From Nitrospirota bacterium (GTDB lineage: Bacteria > Nitrospirota > Thermodesulfovibrionia > Thermodesulfovibrionales > JdFR-85), in NCBI GenBank assembly GCA_013151785.1, contig JAADHP010000204.1, positions 1 to 8,162 of the forward strand: a DNA stretch of 8,162 nucleotides. The letters run 5' to 3'. The position numbers were made by a program, and so were the translations under genes. Numbering within the stretch: position 1 is the stretch's first letter; each line of letters opens with the position of its first letter. Under the pieces are notes generated by a model. The model was not told where the DNA came from, did no database searches, and saw only the letters and a program-made list of their open reading frames with translations. Below, in pieces: positions 7,228 to 8,162 of the stretch.

Positions 7228-7255
7228 TTTATAATTTTTTATTTTAACATATCAG
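7228..7255 (-). promoter_or_regulatory. Candidate sigma70-type promoter for the ROK-lepA-rib-nusB operon
   Basis: On the minus strand, CTGATA (7250-7255; 4 of 6 to the TTGACA consensus) and TATAAA (7228-7233; 5 of 6 to TATAAT) are separated by 16 bases. Transcription would start near 7221, giving a leader of about 35 bases with the ROK ribosome binding site. The surrounding AT-richness raises the chance of a random match. Confidence 0.42.
7230..7235 (+). promoter_or_regulatory. Candidate -10 box for the plus-strand LigD-type gene
   Basis: A perfect TATAAT lies on the plus strand, overlapping the minus-strand -10 box. The -35 region is poor (TTTAAT at 7208-7213, spacer 16). If used, the transcript would carry a leader of about 240 bases including the whole structured element at 7324-7464. 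Confidence 0.25.
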
Positions 7256-7323
7256 GGCTGGAATTGTGGGAAGACGGAGGATAACCGTAAACTTCTGACA
7301 GGAAACAGAGCTTTTTAAAACAA

Positions 7324-7464
7324 CAGGCAATGGGTATAGTCTTTGAACGGTTTTTGAAAATCAAATAAAGGTTCACCAGGAGGGTGAAGCAGATTTTCAC
7401 CTCGGAGGCGGACAGGGATGTCCGCCGAGAAAGAATGAGGTGAAAAGGCTATACCCATTGCCTG
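7324..7464. repeat. 141-bp nested inverted-repeat element (possible miniature mobile element or structured leader RNA)
   Basis: The outer arms CAGGCAATGGGTATAG (7324-7339) and CTATACCCATTGCCTG (7449-7464) are a perfect 16-bp inverted repeat. Inside are two further arms. Hairpin A is TTCACC/GGTGAA (7372-7377 with 7383-7388). Arm B is TTTTCACCTC/GAGGTGAAAA (7394-7403 with 7437-7446), which encloses a GC-rich hairpin GGCGGACA/TGTCCGCC (7407-7414 with 7419-7426, loop GGGA). Together they make a three-way junction fold. No coding gene fits inside. No clear target-site duplication flanks the ends, so insertion is not proven. The element ends 18 bases before the LigD-type start codon. Confidence 0.8.
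7372..7444 (+). promoter_or_regulatory. Four alternating complementary segments, attenuator-like
   Basis: TTCACC at 7372-7377, GGTGAA at 7383-7388, TTCACC at 7396-7401 and GGTGAA at 7439-7444 can pair 1:2 with 3:4, or 2:3 (with 1:4 enclosing it). These alternatives exclude each other in one RNA molecule. The layout is that of attenuators and switching leaders, but no T-run terminator follows, and an origin as internal arms of a mobile element is equally possible. Confidence 0.35.
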
Positions 7465-7473
7465 ACCAAAATT

Positions 7474-7480
7474 GGGAGGA
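7474..7480 (+). promoter_or_regulatory. Ribosome binding site of the LigD-type phosphoesterase gene
   Basis: GGGAGGA lies 2 bases before the ATG at 7483, a short spacing; counting only GGGAG the gap is 4. The next in-frame ATG at 7498 lies 17 bases away, too far for the same site, so 7483 is preferred even though family members often begin at the position of the second Met. Confidence 0.55.
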
Positions 7481-7482
7481 TA

Positions 7483-7965
7483 ATGCTATTATTATATATG
7501 CCCTACTTTGTGGTTCATGAGCATCACTCTAAGAAGCTCCATTATGACTTCAGGCTTGAGATGGATGGGGTGCTGAAATCCTGGGCAGTACCAAAAGGTC
7601 CCTCCATGTCACCAAAAGACAAAAGGCTTGCCATAATGGTAGATGACCATCCCCTTGAATACGGAAACTTTGAAGGCATCATACCTGAAGGCCACTATGG
7701 CGCAGGACCGGTTGTGATATGGGACAGTGGTGAGTATGAACTCCTCACTGGCAGCCTTGCTGAAGGAAAGATCGAATTTTTTCTGCACGGGAGCAAACTC
7801 AAAGGGGCATTCGTACTCATGAGGCTCAGGGGAAAGGATAAGGAATTTCTCCTTATCAAAAAGAAAGACAAATACGCCCTCTCTCAATACAGTATTGAAA
7901 AGGCCCTTACAGAGGAGAAACTGAGGCAGCTCAAGGAGAAAATCCCTCCCTGTGAAACAGACTAA
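7483..7965 (+). CDS. Stand-alone LigD-type 3'-phosphoesterase domain protein
   Basis: 160 residues, consisting almost wholly of the DNA ligase D N-terminal phosphoesterase domain (LigD_N). In LigD this domain trims 3'-phosphate or 3'-ribonucleotide ends during nonhomologous end joining. Active-site residues match Pseudomonas LigD by spacing: H14 and H20 (H42, H48), D22 and R24 (D50, R52) in LHYDFRLE, H56 (H84) and Y60 (Y88) in DDHPLEYGNFEG. Other blocks are LKSWAVPKGPS (31-41), IPEGHYGAG (67-75) and the end strands LKGAFVLMRLRG and FLLIKKKD. The lysine- and glutamate-rich tail (about 140-160) ends at TAA with no polymerase or ligase domain after it. No ku gene is visible in the window. It is transcribed divergently from the ROK-rib operon. 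The start at 7483 is likely; 7498 is the alternative. Confidence 0.93.
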   Translation: MLLLYMPYFVVHEHHSKKLHYDFRLEMDGVLKSWAVPKGPSMSPKDKRLAIMVDDHPLEYGNFEGIIPEGHYGAGPVVIWDSGEYELLTGSLAEGKIEFFLHGSKLKGAFVLMRLRGKDKEFLLIKKKDKYALSQYSIEKALTEEKLRQLKEKIPPCETD

Positions 7966-8162
7966 ACAGAACTCGTATACACCGGCAGGAGTTCCCTCAA
8001 AAAAGATAAATATCACAACAGAACTTTTACAGTTTTTAAACAAGGGGCTCCATGAAAAAATCGCAGATTTTTCATGGCCCAGAGGTGATTTGAGAAAAAG
8101 GTTTTTTATTTTTTCAAGTCGGACTATGTCTTTCTTTAACATCAGTACTGTCCAAAAAGACT
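7966..8162. other. AT-rich non-coding tail without a convincing gene
   Basis: No ORF on either strand has family-like content or a good start site. The stretch holds a possible weak hairpin, GAACTC/GAGTTC (7969-7974 with 7989-7994, 14-base loop), the strong hairpin at 8045-8080, and a T-rich run at 8102-8114. The last bases, AGTACTGTCCAAAAAG, have the look of an insertion-sequence end, but nothing in the window confirms this. Confidence 0.55.
8045..8080. repeat. Strong bulged hairpin downstream of the LigD-type gene
   Basis: CCATGAAAAA (8050-8059) and TTTTTCATGG (8068-8077) pair over 10 bp, extended inward by TC/GA past a one-base A bulge (loop GCA) and outward by GGG/CCC (8045-8047 with 8078-8080) past a two-base bulge. 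The T-rich run does not begin until 8102, about 20 bases on, so this is not a textbook terminator. It may be a processing or stability hairpin, or a dispersed palindromic repeat. Confidence 0.65.

Noticed and set aside
7384..7443. Possible 19-codon leader peptide starting GTG straight after AGGAGG inside the palindromic element
   Set aside because: The spacing between AGGAGG and GTG is zero, the frame spans the hairpin arms, and the peptide shows no regulatory codon run.
7609..8142. 177-residue minus-strand open frame covering most of the LigD-type gene and its tail
   Set aside because: It is antisense to a well-supported gene with conserved motifs, its product is rich in Phe, Cys and Leu without a recognisable domain, and no convincing ribosome binding site was noted. 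It is a shadow frame.
8143..8162. Insertion-sequence terminal repeat at the right edge
   Set aside because: AGTACTGTCCAAAAAG resembles some IS ends, but no transposase, matching inverted end or target duplication is visible within the window.

Overview
The window reads as ordinary chromosomal core sequence from a Gram-negative, moderately AT-rich anaerobe-type bacterium. Codon use is rich in ATA, AGA and AGG. Gene order (lepA, lepB, a DUF4845-like small membrane protein, then ribE, ribBA, ribH, nusB) and protein style suggest Nitrospirota or Desulfobacterota (Thermodesulfovibrio-like). That placement is inference from memory of such clusters, not from a search.

Layout. Bases 1-575 hold the 5' part of a minus-strand metallophosphoesterase gene that runs off the left edge. 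Bases 576-736 are intergenic, with a small GC hairpin framed by two copies of a 13-bp direct repeat and a weak terminator-like hairpin below nusB. From 7187 down to 737 runs a tight minus-strand array of eight genes: ROK sugar kinase, lepA (EF4), lepB (signal peptidase I), a small one-TM protein, ribE, ribBA, ribH and nusB. Junctions range from a 4-nt overlap to a 21-nt gap, so one polycistronic operon is likely. A plausible sigma70-type promoter lies at 7228-7255. Bases 7188-7482 form a divergent intergenic region with a striking 141-bp nested inverted-repeat structure (7324-7464). Bases 7483-7965 encode, on the plus strand, a stand-alone LigD-type 3'-phosphoesterase domain protein with its active-site residues intact. 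Bases 7966-8162 hold no convincing gene, but contain a strong bulged hairpin (8045-8080).

How the genes work together. ribE, ribBA and ribH supply most of riboflavin synthesis: GTP cyclohydrolase II, DHBP synthase, lumazine synthase and riboflavin synthase. ribD (deaminase/reductase) is absent from the window and must lie elsewhere. LepA acts on stalled ribosomes and LepB cleaves signal peptides. NusB serves antitermination in rRNA transcription. The ROK protein probably phosphorylates glucose or a related sugar.

The coding genes are conventional. The parts worth a second look are the non-coding structures, above all the 7324-7464 element just upstream of the LigD-type gene. It carries four alternating, mutually complementary TTCACC/GGTGAA segments inside a 16-bp perfect outer stem, and could be either a miniature mobile element or a structured RNA leader.
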